A DNA stretch of 16,039 nt from Campylobacterales bacterium (GTDB taxonomy: Bacteria > Campylobacterota > Campylobacteria > Campylobacterales > Sulfurovaceae): assembly GCA_014763905.1 (NCBI GenBank), contig JACXUN010000007.1, positions 1 through 16,039 on the forward strand, written 5' to 3'. The position numbers and the translations under genes were made by a program. Below the pieces are notes generated by a model. The model saw nothing but the letters and a program-made list of their open reading frames with translations, searched no databases and was not told the DNA's origin. Of the stretch, positions 1-7,985 are shown piece after piece (position 1 is the stretch's first letter; each line of letters begins with the position of its first letter).

Positions 1-127
1 GCTATGGCTAGTCCTACGAATTTTGATTTTTCAAATCTTACCTATTTTTAGGCTTCTGTGACTATGATATCCCGTCGAACTCAGGTTAATAGTAAAACTC
101 CTTCTTTAATAAAACTAAAAAATTTTT
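1..127. other. Non-coding stretch downstream of the operon
   Basis: This stretch follows the stop codon of the last operon gene (6-dehydrogenase). I see no ORF, tRNA or rRNA in it. The part next to the gene is strongly AT-rich, with runs of A and T around 112-127, but I could not find a GC stem followed by a U-run, so no intrinsic terminator is called. A more GC-balanced segment around 68-90 stands out from its AT-rich surroundings and could be part of a dispersed repeat; that is a guess. Confidence 0.5.
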
Positions 128-1381
128 CTACAACCTTCCATCTGCCTGTTTAAGTATCGACTTTATATCAAAAACCACTTGTTTATCATTATGAAGTTCC
201 AACTGCTTATACTCATCATGAGCCACGGCAAGTACAACGGCGTTGTAATTTTGAATGTTGAGTTTTGAATTGTGAATGAGATTGATATTGTACTCATGCT
301 GTACTTCCGCTTCATCTGCCCAATAATCAGTCACATCCACCTTACAACCAAACTCTTGCAATTCATAAATCACATCAATGACGCGTGAGTTTCTAATGTC
401 CGGACAGTTCTCTTTGAAGGTAATCCCCATCACCAGAACCTTGGCTCCTTCGATCTTCTGTCCTTTTTTGATCATCAGCTTGATTACTTGGTTGGCAACA
501 AAGATTCCCATATTGTCATTGAGTCGTCGTCCAGCTAATATGATCTCTGGATTGTAGCCTACCTCTTGAGCTTTATGGGTGAGATAGTAAGGGTCAACAC
601 CGATGCAGTGTCCGCCGACCAATCCCGGTCTAAACGGTAAGAAGTTCCATTTGGTTCCGGCGGCTTCGAGTACGGCATTGGTATCAATCCCTAATCGATT
701 GAAAATCATCGATAGTTCATTGACAAAGGCAATATTGATATCTCTTTGAGAGTTTTCGATCACTTTGGCGGCTTCGGCTACTTTGATCGTCGGAGCCATG
801 TGAGTTCCTGCCGTAATGATGCTGGCATAGAGTTCATTGACCTTTTTGGCTATCTCAGGGGTTGACCCGGATGTGACTTTGAGAATCTTGGTCACCGTAT
901 GTTCTTTATCTCCCGGATTGATTCGCTCCGGTGAGTAGCCGCAGAAGAAGTTTTCATTGAATTTAAGTCCGGAAAACTTTTCAAGTACCGGTACACAATC
1001 CTCTTCGGTGGCTCCCGGATAGACAGTCGATTCATAGATGACGATATCATCTTGTTTGAGTACTTTACCGATCGATTCACTGGCTTTGATCAGCGGGGTG
1101 AGGTCTGGTTTTTTGTGTTTATCGATTGGAGTCGGCACGGTAACGATATAGACATTGCAATCTGATATTTCATCCAATTGATTAGTAAACTGCATTCCGT
1201 TGGCTATCGCCTCTTTCACCTGCTCTGTACTTAGCTCCAAAGTTCTATCGATACCTTTGGAAAGTTCATCGATTCGCCACTGGGCGATATCAAATCCTAC
1301 CACCTCATATTTGGCAGAAAATGCGTGAGCCAATGGCAGACCTACATACCCTAATCCGATAATTGCAATCTTGGTTTTCAT
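128..1381 (-). CDS. tviB: UDP-N-acetylhexosamine 6-dehydrogenase (TviB/WbpO family)
   Basis: This NAD-dependent nucleotide-sugar dehydrogenase of 417 aa is predicted to oxidise C6 of UDP-GlcNAc or UDP-GalNAc to the uronic acid in the cytoplasm. The N-terminal Rossmann motif [10 protein letters not shown] spans residues 9-18. The 'FDI..RI.EL..G.D.TLE' pattern after it (about 30-49) is typical of the TviB/VipA/WbpO group. The central domain has [10 protein letters not shown] (201-210). The catalytic Cys259 lies in [12 protein letters not shown], and the C-terminal UDP-binding region has [10 protein letters not shown] (322-331). Length is normal for the family. It is the last gene of the operon, 44 bases after kdsD, with an AAGAG-like ribosome site. 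It would supply the C6-oxidised precursor for the WbpE/WbpD branch upstream. A small loop near residues 366-379 (HNSKLNIQN) is encoded by a simple-repeat-like tract. GlcNAc versus GalNAc preference cannot be read from sequence. Confidence 0.93.
   Translation of the reverse strand: MKTKIAIIGLGYVGLPLAHAFSAKYEVVGFDIAQWRIDELSKGIDRTLELSTEQVKEAIANGMQFTNQLDEISDCNVYIVTVPTPIDKHKKPDLTPLIKASESIGKVLKQDDIVIYESTVYPGATEEDCVPVLEKFSGLKFNENFFCGYSPERINPGDKEHTVTKILKVTSGSTPEIAKKVNELYASIITAGTHMAPTIKVAEAAKVIENSQRDINIAFVNELSMIFNRLGIDTNAVLEAAGTKWNFLPFRPGLVGGHCIGVDPYYLTHKAQEVGYNPEIILAGRRLNDNMGIFVANQVIKLMIKKGQKIEGAKVLVMGITFKENCPDIRNSRVIDVIYELQEFGCKVDVTDYWADEAEVQHEYNINLIHNSKLNIQNYNAVVLAVAHDEYKQLELHNDKQVVFDIKSILKQADGRL
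247..280 (-). repeat. In-frame simple-repeat-like tract in the 6-dehydrogenase
   Basis: On the minus strand this tract consists of degenerate tandem units of the form ATTCAMAATTC / AAAACTCAACATTC / AAAATTAC and encodes residues HNSKLNIQN. The same kind of unit (AATTCAAAATTC...) is familiar as a short interspersed or tandem repeat in many bacterial genomes. Here it falls between two conserved parts of the protein (the segment before it and the AVVLAVAH strand after it), so it appears to occupy a surface loop without breaking the frame. Confidence 0.5.
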
Positions 1382-1425
1382 AACTACTCTTTTAGTTTAA
1401 GAATTTAAACATATTAAAACTAAGA

Positions 1426-2370
1426 TTACACACCTAAATCGTAAATCTGTACCACACCGACCAACTTATCTTGCTCCTTCACTAACAGTGAATTAACTTT
1501 ATAAGCTGTCATCATCTGTTGTACCTCGATCAGTTTTGAATTTACTTCGATCGTTTTTGGATGGGCGGTCATCAATTCATTGGCTTGGAGTGAAAAAAAC
1601 TGCTCCTCTTTGGTCTCCATCGCCCGTCTGATATCGCCGTCGGTAATGATTCCTAGTACCTTTTCGCTATCCATGACGATTGCCAATCCCATTTTGCCTT
1701 GGGAGACGATATGCACTACCTCTTTGATCCCTTCATCATATCGGCAGATCGGTAGATGCTCTTTTTTCATCACATCCTCAACTCGGGTCAAAAGCCGTCG
1801 TCCCAGACTGCCTCCCGGATGAAACTGTGCGAAGTCGGTATCTTTGAAATTTCTGAGTTTCATTAGTGCGACGGCTAAAGCATCCCCCATAACCAGTGTC
1901 GCCGTAGTAGATGAAGTCGGAGCCAGTTGTAGCGGACACGCCTCTTGCTTGACTCCGATATTGAGATGATAGGTACTGTATCGTGCCAATGTCGAATCGG
2001 GATTACCACTCATCGATATAATGATATTGTTTTGGGATTTTAAAAACGGTACCAGTTTGAGTACCTCATCGGTTTCCCCCGAATTGGATATCAAGAGCAG
2101 GATATCTTTGGATTCAACCATCCCAAGATCCCCGTGATAGGCTTCCCCCGGATGAAGAAAAAAACTCGGGGTTCCAGTACTCGCCAAAGTCGCGGCTATC
2201 TTTTTACCGATAATACCTGATTTCCCCATACCGGAGACAATGAGTTTGCCTTGGGAGGCTAAGATATCTTGAACCGCCAACTCAAAATCTTGCGTAAGTT
2301 GACCGCTTAGATTGGCAACCTCTTTGGCTTCGATGGCAAAAACCTCTTGGGCAATTTCTATAATTTTCAT
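1426..2370 (-). CDS. kdsD: Arabinose-5-phosphate isomerase (KdsD/KpsF/GutQ family)
   Basis: This 314-aa cytoplasmic enzyme is predicted to convert ribulose 5-phosphate to arabinose 5-phosphate, the first step towards Kdo. The SIS domain covers about residues 30-175, with SGMGKSG (46-52), FLHPGEAYHGDLG including His79, SNSGETDE (95-102) and APTSSTTATL (150-159). The family signature FHPGGSLGRRL is at 183-193. Two CBS domains follow (about 197-255 and 265-314), the second ending in VGVVQIYDLGV. Full length. The ATG start has a strong AAGGAG ribosome site 7 bases upstream and lies 13 bases after pglF. The product may serve LPS Kdo synthesis or a Kdo-like residue in the local glycan; sequence alone cannot decide. 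Its presence in a pgl operon is a link worth noting. Confidence 0.95.
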   Translation of the reverse strand: MKIIEIAQEVFAIEAKEVANLSGQLTQDFELAVQDILASQGKLIVSGMGKSGIIGKKIAATLASTGTPSFFLHPGEAYHGDLGMVESKDILLLISNSGETDEVLKLVPFLKSQNNIIISMSGNPDSTLARYSTYHLNIGVKQEACPLQLAPTSSTTATLVMGDALAVALMKLRNFKDTDFAQFHPGGSLGRRLLTRVEDVMKKEHLPICRYDEGIKEVVHIVSQGKMGLAIVMDSEKVLGIITDGDIRRAMETKEEQFFSLQANELMTAHPKTIEVNSKLIEVQQMMTAYKVNSLLVKEQDKLVGVVQIYDLGV

Positions 2371-2377
2371 AAACTTA

Positions 2378-2383
2378 CTCCTT
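2378..2383 (-). promoter_or_regulatory. Strong ribosome binding site for kdsD
   Basis: AAGGAG lies 7 bases before the kdsD ATG in the 13-base gap after pglF. It is among the best Shine-Dalgarno matches in the window and fixes the start of kdsD. Confidence 0.75.
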
Positions 2384-4165
2384 TTACGGCTGATGTGTAA
2401 ACTCGGGAACGATTGCTTTAAGTATACTCAATTGATCTTGATTTTTCTGTTTGAGTTGATCGATTTGAGATAGAAGTTGATCATAATCAACCGACGGATT
2501 TTGTGTCACCATAATCGAGCGGTACTCAGTTTTGAGATCACTCGGGCTAATTAGCAGCTCCTCATAGAGCTTCTCACCCGGACGCAGCCCGGTAAAGCGA
2601 ATTCCGATATCATCCCGTCCTGATAACTCAATCATCTTTTGAGCCAAATCTACAATTTTGATCGGTTCTCCCATATCCAAGATAAAAAGCTCTCCTCCTT
2701 TAGCTATAGAAGCGGCCTGTAGAACCAATTGGCACGCTTCCGGTATCAGCATAAAGTATCGGGTAACCTCAGGATGGGTCACGGTAATATCTTCTCCTTT
2801 GGCAATCTGAGATTTGAATTTAGGGATAACAGAACCGGAACTTCCCAAGACATTACCGAACCGCACCGCAGCAATCTCCGTACGATGAGAAGAAACCGCA
2901 TGGGCATAGAGTTCACAGACCCGCTTGGTAGTTCCCATGACATTAGTCGGACGCACAGCTTTATCGGTGGATATAAGTACCACCTTATGAACACCGTATG
3001 CAATGGACAAATCAATCACATTTTTGGTACCGAAAATATTGTTATTGATCGCCTCTTCGATATTGGCTTCACAGAGCGGAACATGTTTATAAGCGGCAGC
3101 ATGGATAACAATCTCAGGTCTATATCGGGCAAAACTCTTTTCCAGCAATACTCGATCTTTCACATCCTGCATCACCGGGATATGATGAGCACTAGAAAGC
3201 TCTTCGGTAATGGCATAAAGATTAAACTCACAGTTATCGACCAAAATAATCGTTTTGGCACCAAAATGATTCACCTGTCGGGCTAACTCACTTCCGATAC
3301 TCCCTCCCGCTCCGGTAATCATCACCACTTTATCTCGGATAAATCGGGCGATCCCCTCCTGATCCAAATCTTTGGGCTTACGGGCTAATAAATCTTCGAT
3401 AGAGATATCGGAGAGCTGCGGTTTATTATCTTGAAATATTTGAGCAATCTTAATATCATGGATATCCAAAGCATTCAGGGTGGTAAAGAGTTGATCGAGA
3501 GCCTTTTGCCCTAACTTGTCGGTAATAACCACGGCTTCGATACCCAACTGCTCCACAACCTCATTCAACACCTCTTTATCATAGACTTTAAGATTAGAGA
3601 AGTAGGTACCGATTGCATGTTTATCACCCGATACGATTGCCATAGGATGATAAATAATCTCACCCCGCAGGGCACTTTTGACGATATGTACCGTAGTATC
3701 ATTAGCACCGACAATCAACATCTTTTTTTGATAGAGATTCCATCCTCTTTCCAAGTAAATACGTTTGGAAATGCGTATCAATCCGATAAAAAAGAGGGAT
3801 AAAAAGAGATCAATGATAATGGCTGATCGAGGGAAAGGGATAAAATAGTTTTCAAAAAGTTGATAGATCAGACTGAAGATCAGATAGGCAAGCAGATGAG
3901 CTGTTATAATGCGGCGATATTCAGCCAGACCAAAAAAACGCCACGCAATAAAATAGATTTTAAAGAGAAAAAAGATGACGATTTTAATTGGGATAAAAAA
4001 AACCATCATTTTGAACATACCGGAGATAAACCGCTCTGGTATATCAAAATTAAATCGCAATAAAAAAGCTAAATAGATCGTTGCTACAGATATCACTATA
4101 TCCAAAATAACAAAAAAAAAGGTTCGTTTGAGATTAGTGGGTTGAAATAATTGACCTATTGACAT
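2384..4165 (-). CDS. pglF: UDP-GlcNAc 4,6-dehydratase PglF, membrane-bound
   Basis: PglF removes water from UDP-GlcNAc to give the UDP-4-keto-6-deoxy sugar, the first step towards bacillosamine-type sugars. At 593 aa it is the long form, like Campylobacter PglF. Four hydrophobic segments (about 15-36, 50-73, 88-108 and 115-133) anchor it in the inner membrane. A first nucleotide-binding-like domain follows (KKMLIVGAND, 147-156). The catalytic SDR domain starts at VMITGAGGSIGSELARQ (281-297). The active-site segment STDKAVRPTNVMGTTK (399-414) keeps Asp401 and Lys402, and shows Met410 in place of the usual SDR Tyr, as known for PglF-type dehydratases. The LRPGEKLYEELL motif is at 527-538. It overlaps the end of pglE by 10 bases. 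Its first codons contain a 9-base T run. Function is confident; the product's use depends on PglE next to it. Confidence 0.97.
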   Translation of the reverse strand: MSIGQLFQPTNLKRTFFFVILDIVISVATIYLAFLLRFNFDIPERFISGMFKMMVFFIPIKIVIFFLFKIYFIAWRFFGLAEYRRIITAHLLAYLIFSLIYQLFENYFIPFPRSAIIIDLFLSLFFIGLIRISKRIYLERGWNLYQKKMLIVGANDTTVHIVKSALRGEIIYHPMAIVSGDKHAIGTYFSNLKVYDKEVLNEVVEQLGIEAVVITDKLGQKALDQLFTTLNALDIHDIKIAQIFQDNKPQLSDISIEDLLARKPKDLDQEGIARFIRDKVVMITGAGGSIGSELARQVNHFGAKTIILVDNCEFNLYAITEELSSAHHIPVMQDVKDRVLLEKSFARYRPEIVIHAAAYKHVPLCEANIEEAINNNIFGTKNVIDLSIAYGVHKVVLISTDKAVRPTNVMGTTKRVCELYAHAVSSHRTEIAAVRFGNVLGSSGSVIPKFKSQIAKGEDITVTHPEVTRYFMLIPEACQLVLQAASIAKGGELFILDMGEPIKIVDLAQKMIELSGRDDIGIRFTGLRPGEKLYEELLISPSDLKTEYRSIMVTQNPSVDYDQLLSQIDQLKQKNQDQLSILKAIVPEFTHQP

Positions 4166-5256
4166 ACGGCTTTTATCACCTCCGTAACCCGTTCAAGGGC
4201 TTCATTCGAAAGTGCGGTAGGGGACGGAAGACAAACACCCTGCAAGAACATTTGTTCACTTGTGCCGTCTGCAAAAGCCAAAGCACTGTGAAATAAGGGC
4301 TGACAATGCATTGGCTTCCACAAAGGACGACTCTCTACATTCACTTTTTCTAATGCTTCAATCAACAACGTCGGATTGGTTTTTGCCAATATCAATGTCG
4401 TTAACCAACGATTTCCGTGACTCCCTTTGATTTCAGGCATAAACGTTATCTCATCCACACCGGACAACTCACGATGATAAAAATCAAAAACCTCACGTTT
4501 TCTTCTTATCCGTTCATCCAAAACCTCCATCTGAGCTACACCAATTGCTGCTAATACATTGCTCATCCGGTAGTTATATCCATACTCTTGATGTTCATAG
4601 TGCAGATACGGTTCTCGGGCTTGGGTTGAATAGAACTTTGCCTTTTCAATCCACTCTAGATTGGAACTCACCAGTACACCACCGCCTGAGGTGGTTAAGA
4701 TCTTATTGCCGTTAAAACTATAGACACCCAGATCCCCAATGGTTCCACTCTGTCTGCCCTGATAGATTGCCCCTAGTGACTCAGCCGCATCTTCAATGAG
4801 ATAGATACCTGCCTCTTTACAGATCGCACTGATCTCATCAAGTTTGGCTACCTGTCCGTAGAGATGGGTCACGATGAGGGCTTTGGGTTTTTTATCCAGT
4901 TTTTGAATCGCCTCTTTGAGCAGCAGCGGACTGAGATTCCAGCTCTCGTCACTGTCGATAAAAACCGGAACAGCTCCTTGGTATAAGATGGCATTCACCG
5001 ACCCAATAAAGGTAAAGCTTGATGCCAATACCAAATCACCCGCTCCGATACCCAAAACCCGTAGAGCCAGATGCAACCCTGCCGTAGCTGAGGAGAGTGC
5101 CAAAGCATGGGGAGCTTGAGTATAAGCCTTGACACTCTCCTCAAATCGATCCACAAAAGCCCCCAACGGAGCGATATAGTTACTCTCAAATACTTCAGCG
5201 ATATACGCTTGTTCTCTGCCACTCATATGGGGTGGAGATAGAAAAATTCGATTCAT
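4156..5256 (-). CDS. pglE: UDP-4-keto sugar aminotransferase PglE
   Basis: This PLP-dependent DegT/DnrJ/EryC1 aminotransferase (366 aa) is predicted to transfer an amino group from glutamate to C4 of the PglF product, giving UDP-2-acetamido-4-amino-2,4,6-trideoxyhexose. The start FLSPPHMSG (5-13), then NYIAPLG (26-32), ALSSATAGLHLALR (53-66) and HLYG (131-134) match Campylobacter PglE closely. PLP-binding Asp156 is in IEDAAES and the Schiff-base Lys185 is in SFNGNKILTTSGGG. FYSTQARE and HYEHQEYGYNYRMSN further support the PglE assignment over WbpE. It starts 6 bases after pglC and overlaps pglF by 10 bases. In Campylobacter, pglD lies near here; it is absent in this window. Confidence 0.95.
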   Translation of the reverse strand: MNRIFLSPPHMSGREQAYIAEVFESNYIAPLGAFVDRFEESVKAYTQAPHALALSSATAGLHLALRVLGIGAGDLVLASSFTFIGSVNAILYQGAVPVFIDSDESWNLSPLLLKEAIQKLDKKPKALIVTHLYGQVAKLDEISAICKEAGIYLIEDAAESLGAIYQGRQSGTIGDLGVYSFNGNKILTTSGGGVLVSSNLEWIEKAKFYSTQAREPYLHYEHQEYGYNYRMSNVLAAIGVAQMEVLDERIRRKREVFDFYHRELSGVDEITFMPEIKGSHGNRWLTTLILAKTNPTLLIEALEKVNVESRPLWKPMHCQPLFHSALAFADGTSEQMFLQGVCLPSPTALSNEALERVTEVIKAVCQ

Positions 5257-5262
5257 ATTTAC

Positions 5263-5859
5263 TTATCCTAAAATTGTCTTTATGATACAGGTTATATCTT
5301 TTTTCAATGACCAACTTTTGATGTACTCTCTATTGATAGCTACTTTGTCGGGCCAGATTACCTTGTCATTATAGGCTTTGGGATCAGCTTGCTGCGATAA
5401 GAGGCTCTCTTCATTTTTGTATTTGAGCGATGCCGGTCCAGTAATACCCGGTCGGACACTCAACACGATCCGATCCTCCCCATCTAATCTATCGGCATAC
5501 CCTTCCACATCCGGACGGGGACCGACAAAACTCATCGTCCCAAACAGAACATTGAAGAGCTGCGGCAGTTCATCGATTTTGGTATCCCGAAAAAACTTAC
5601 CGCTTCGGGTAATACGCGGATCATTTGAAGTGGTAGTGGTGCCATGAACACCGGCGATATTTTTCATAGTTTTGACTTTATAAACTTTAAAAATACGACC
5701 GTATCTTCCTACACGCCTCTGGATAAAGAGACCGAAACTTCGAGTCTCCATCGAAGCAATAATCACGGCAATAATCATAATCCAAAATGTCAAAGCAATT
5801 CCGATAATTGCCAATATCAGATCAAATGCTCTCTTAATACCGCTCCCCCAAGCGCTCAA
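5263..5859 (-). CDS. pglC: Initiating phosphoglycosyltransferase (PglC / WcfS type)
   Basis: This monotopic phosphoglycosyltransferase (198 aa, bacterial sugar transferase family) is predicted to move the sugar-1-phosphate from the PglF/PglE product to undecaprenyl phosphate. One hydrophobic segment (about 11-36) forms the membrane-inserted helix. [20 protein letters not shown] (46-65) is the family pattern. The catalytic Asp96-Glu97 pair sits in [11 protein letters not shown], and GPRP is at 113-116. The C-terminal part ([17 protein letters not shown], then a DPKAYND...PDK segment) resembles, from memory, Bacteroides-type relatives more than C. jejuni PglC. The start is TTG: no ATG or GTG lies between it and the pglB stop, and the next Met (28) would cut into the membrane helix. 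An AGAGGT site lies 7 bases upstream. It sits between pglB and pglE. Confidence 0.92.
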   Translation of the reverse strand: MSAWGSGIKRAFDLILAIIGIALTFWIMIIAVIIASMETRSFGLFIQRRVGRYGRIFKVYKVKTMKNIAGVHGTTTTSNDPRITRSGKFFRDTKIDELPQLFNVLFGTMSFVGPRPDVEGYADRLDGEDRIVLSVRPGITGPASLKYKNEESLLSQQADPKAYNDKVIWPDKVAINREYIKSWSLKKDITCIIKTILG

Positions 5860-5864
5860 GACCG

Positions 5865-7985
5865 CTACCTCTTTACTTTGTAGATTTTTGTATACGGTGA
5901 GGAGACCACCAACTCAAAGAGATCCGTATCGTACTTCTCCAGCATAAACATCTGCACATAAGCCGACTTATAGGTCTCATTGTCCATAATGACAACTAAA
6001 CCATAGTTTTTCAAGAAGACAATACTAAACTCACCGTCAAAATTTTTGAATTGGGATTGCACAAGCGATTTCCCCCTCGCTTTATACTGTACCGTATCAA
6101 ACCGTTGCACACTCTTCTCTTGACCTTTAATATTCAACGTACCCTTTGCTGTATCGAAAATGATACCGTTAGCCAGTAGGAGTTGTGAACCGCTTTGCTG
6201 AGCCACTTGTGTCGGATAGAAGAGAATATTGTGCAGTGGTTTTCCTGTTTCGAGATCAAGATTGCCAAATACCCCTACGGTGGGAAAGATTTTCATCATA
6301 CGATACGGCATATAAAGATAAACATCTCGGGTCTTTTTCGGCAGTGGATAGGTTTCACTTTTTAGTGCATTTAAGAGTTTATTTGGATCCTCTTTAGTGG
6401 AGAAAAGGGTGTCGGCAATAATCGAATAGTTGGAATCCACATAGGTTTCAACCGCCAAACGACTGAAGTTGGCTACCTGCTCAGGAGAGCTGGAAAAGAG
6501 AATCTTGGAGATGATAAAATTATCATGGTTGTGTTTACCGCCGTCAATAATGGTATTGGTCTCGGAGTAGAACCAGATCGGATACCCATAATCCCACCAG
6601 GTGAGGGTGTAATCTTTCTCATCCGAGATCTCATTGAGCTTTACCAAGTCTTGAACTTCAGCTTTATTGAGTACCGTTGGTACTTTATACTCAATAATAT
6701 GCGTGATATTAGGATAGAGTATCGCAGCAGTTAGCAAAGCAACTACCCCGTATCGCGTTATCTTCTCTTTGATAAACCGCTCAGCAAAGAACCAAAAAAG
6801 AAATATTGCCGACATCGCCGCCACCGGAACAGCATAGACGGTAAACCGCAATCCGCCCCAGAGGGCAAACGTTCCGATTCCCATAAGCGGCAAGGCTAAG
6901 ATAAAGGCACGATACCGTATTACCATCACCACATATCCGATAAATGCCAACACCGCACCTAACTCTGAACCACTGATCCGCTGAGCAAATACATCAAATG
7001 GTATCTTACCCGCTTCACGAACCGTCTGGTTAACCGCATAAAAGTGTAACGCTCCCTCTTCAGTTCCCTCAATCGTATAGCTGATCACTTTGGCAATGAT
7101 TAATCCAAAAACATTCCCTAGAAGGAGGAATAGGGCAAAAATAACTGCTGAAACTACCATTAACAGTTTGGTTGGGGGATTGGTTGTTTTAAGAATACCA
7201 TATACGACCAGAACGATAGCTATACCAACCATATAACTGTAAGAATCAGATACCCCCATCGTACCTAAAGGCATAAGTGCCAAAAAGACAAGAATCAAAG
7301 AGCTATAGGTCGTTGATTCATTTCGGTGATAAAGTATCATATAAATACCGTAGATAATCCCCATCGCATAAACAATTGCCTGTCCTTGATCATAGAGAAA
7401 TGGATAGATAACAATTGCCAAAGCAGCATACAAAGCACTTCTGAGATTAAAGTCAATGGTACTCTTCATCAAAAAGAAAAGAATAATCATCGGAGCCATC
7501 GCCGAAAACATATCGGTATCGTAATACCCGGTCATGGTTCGGTTATAGTAACTCCAAGCGATACTTCCTAATAGTGCCGCGAAAAATCCCAATAATGTCT
7601 GACCATATAACCGTGCAATCAAAATAATCGGAATCACTACCAATGAAGAGACAATCGCCGGCATATATAAAATCGCCGTCTCCAGCGACATCGGTGTAAA
7701 TTTAACCAACAATGTCGTAAAGAAGATCACCCCGTAATCCAACCAACCAAATACCCGTGGATTGGAAGCGTGCATCCCTTCGAGTGTCTGCTGCACTCCG
7801 GCAGCAAAAAAGTAGCCGTCATTGGTGTTGATCATCAGTTGATCATTCCAGTAATACGCCATATTGTCTTGAAACTGCCAAACCCATATCATACGAATAA
7901 GAAAACTAAATGCATACGCTAAAACCATCAAGCCCAGCATCTGCTTTGCCGAGATGGTGTCCAAACCGAATTTATTATCGCTCAT
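5865..7985 (-). CDS. pglB: Oligosaccharyltransferase PglB (N-glycosylation)
   Basis: PglB (706 aa, STT3 family, GT66) transfers a lipid-linked glycan to Asn of periplasmic proteins. The N-terminal two thirds (about 1-430) are hydrophobic, with many membrane segments, and the C-terminal domain is soluble and periplasmic. Metal and catalytic residues are present: Asp56 in TNDGYFF, and Asp156-Thr-Asp158 in TGYYDTDMF. The external-loop Glu324 is in NQTVRE. The signature WWDYG is at 463-467, and the MxxI sequon-binding motif is at Met563-Ile566 in YRMMKIF. Arg336 in AQRISGSE matches the arginine that gives Campylobacter PglB its demand for an acidic residue at -2, so the sequon is expected to be D/E-X-N-X-S/T. 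The C-terminus (SAYVQMF) also matches Campylobacter. The start overlaps the GT2 stop as ATGA. No key residue is missing. Confidence 0.98.
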   Translation of the reverse strand: MSDNKFGLDTISAKQMLGLMVLAYAFSFLIRMIWVWQFQDNMAYYWNDQLMINTNDGYFFAAGVQQTLEGMHASNPRVFGWLDYGVIFFTTLLVKFTPMSLETAILYMPAIVSSLVVIPIILIARLYGQTLLGFFAALLGSIAWSYYNRTMTGYYDTDMFSAMAPMIILFFLMKSTIDFNLRSALYAALAIVIYPFLYDQGQAIVYAMGIIYGIYMILYHRNESTTYSSLILVFLALMPLGTMGVSDSYSYMVGIAIVLVVYGILKTTNPPTKLLMVVSAVIFALFLLLGNVFGLIIAKVISYTIEGTEEGALHFYAVNQTVREAGKIPFDVFAQRISGSELGAVLAFIGYVVMVIRYRAFILALPLMGIGTFALWGGLRFTVYAVPVAAMSAIFLFWFFAERFIKEKITRYGVVALLTAAILYPNITHIIEYKVPTVLNKAEVQDLVKLNEISDEKDYTLTWWDYGYPIWFYSETNTIIDGGKHNHDNFIISKILFSSSPEQVANFSRLAVETYVDSNYSIIADTLFSTKEDPNKLLNALKSETYPLPKKTRDVYLYMPYRMMKIFPTVGVFGNLDLETGKPLHNILFYPTQVAQQSGSQLLLANGIIFDTAKGTLNIKGQEKSVQRFDTVQYKARGKSLVQSQFKNFDGEFSIVFLKNYGLVVIMDNETYKSAYVQMFMLEKYDTDLFELVVSSPYTKIYKVKR
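5867..5872 (-). promoter_or_regulatory. Ribosome binding site supporting the TTG start of pglC
   Basis: AGAGGT overlaps the last base of the pglB stop codon by one base and lies 7 bases before TTG. It supports the TTG start and suggests that pglC translation is coupled to termination of pglB. Confidence 0.6.

Noticed and set aside
100..127. Possible intrinsic terminator after the operon
   Set aside because: A and T runs are present but I found no GC-containing stem next to a U-run.
1392..1423. Two alternative AT-only inverted repeats in the gap between kdsD and the 6-dehydrogenase (7-base arms 1392-1398/1417-1423; 6-base arms 1395-1400/1405-1410)
   Set aside because: The arms are short and almost all A/T in very AT-rich DNA, so chance is likely; there is no U-run pattern of a terminator.
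2729..3286. Open frame on the plus strand opposite pglF (185 codons)
   Set aside because: It is a mirror of the conserved PglF catalytic domain and has no recognisable protein features.
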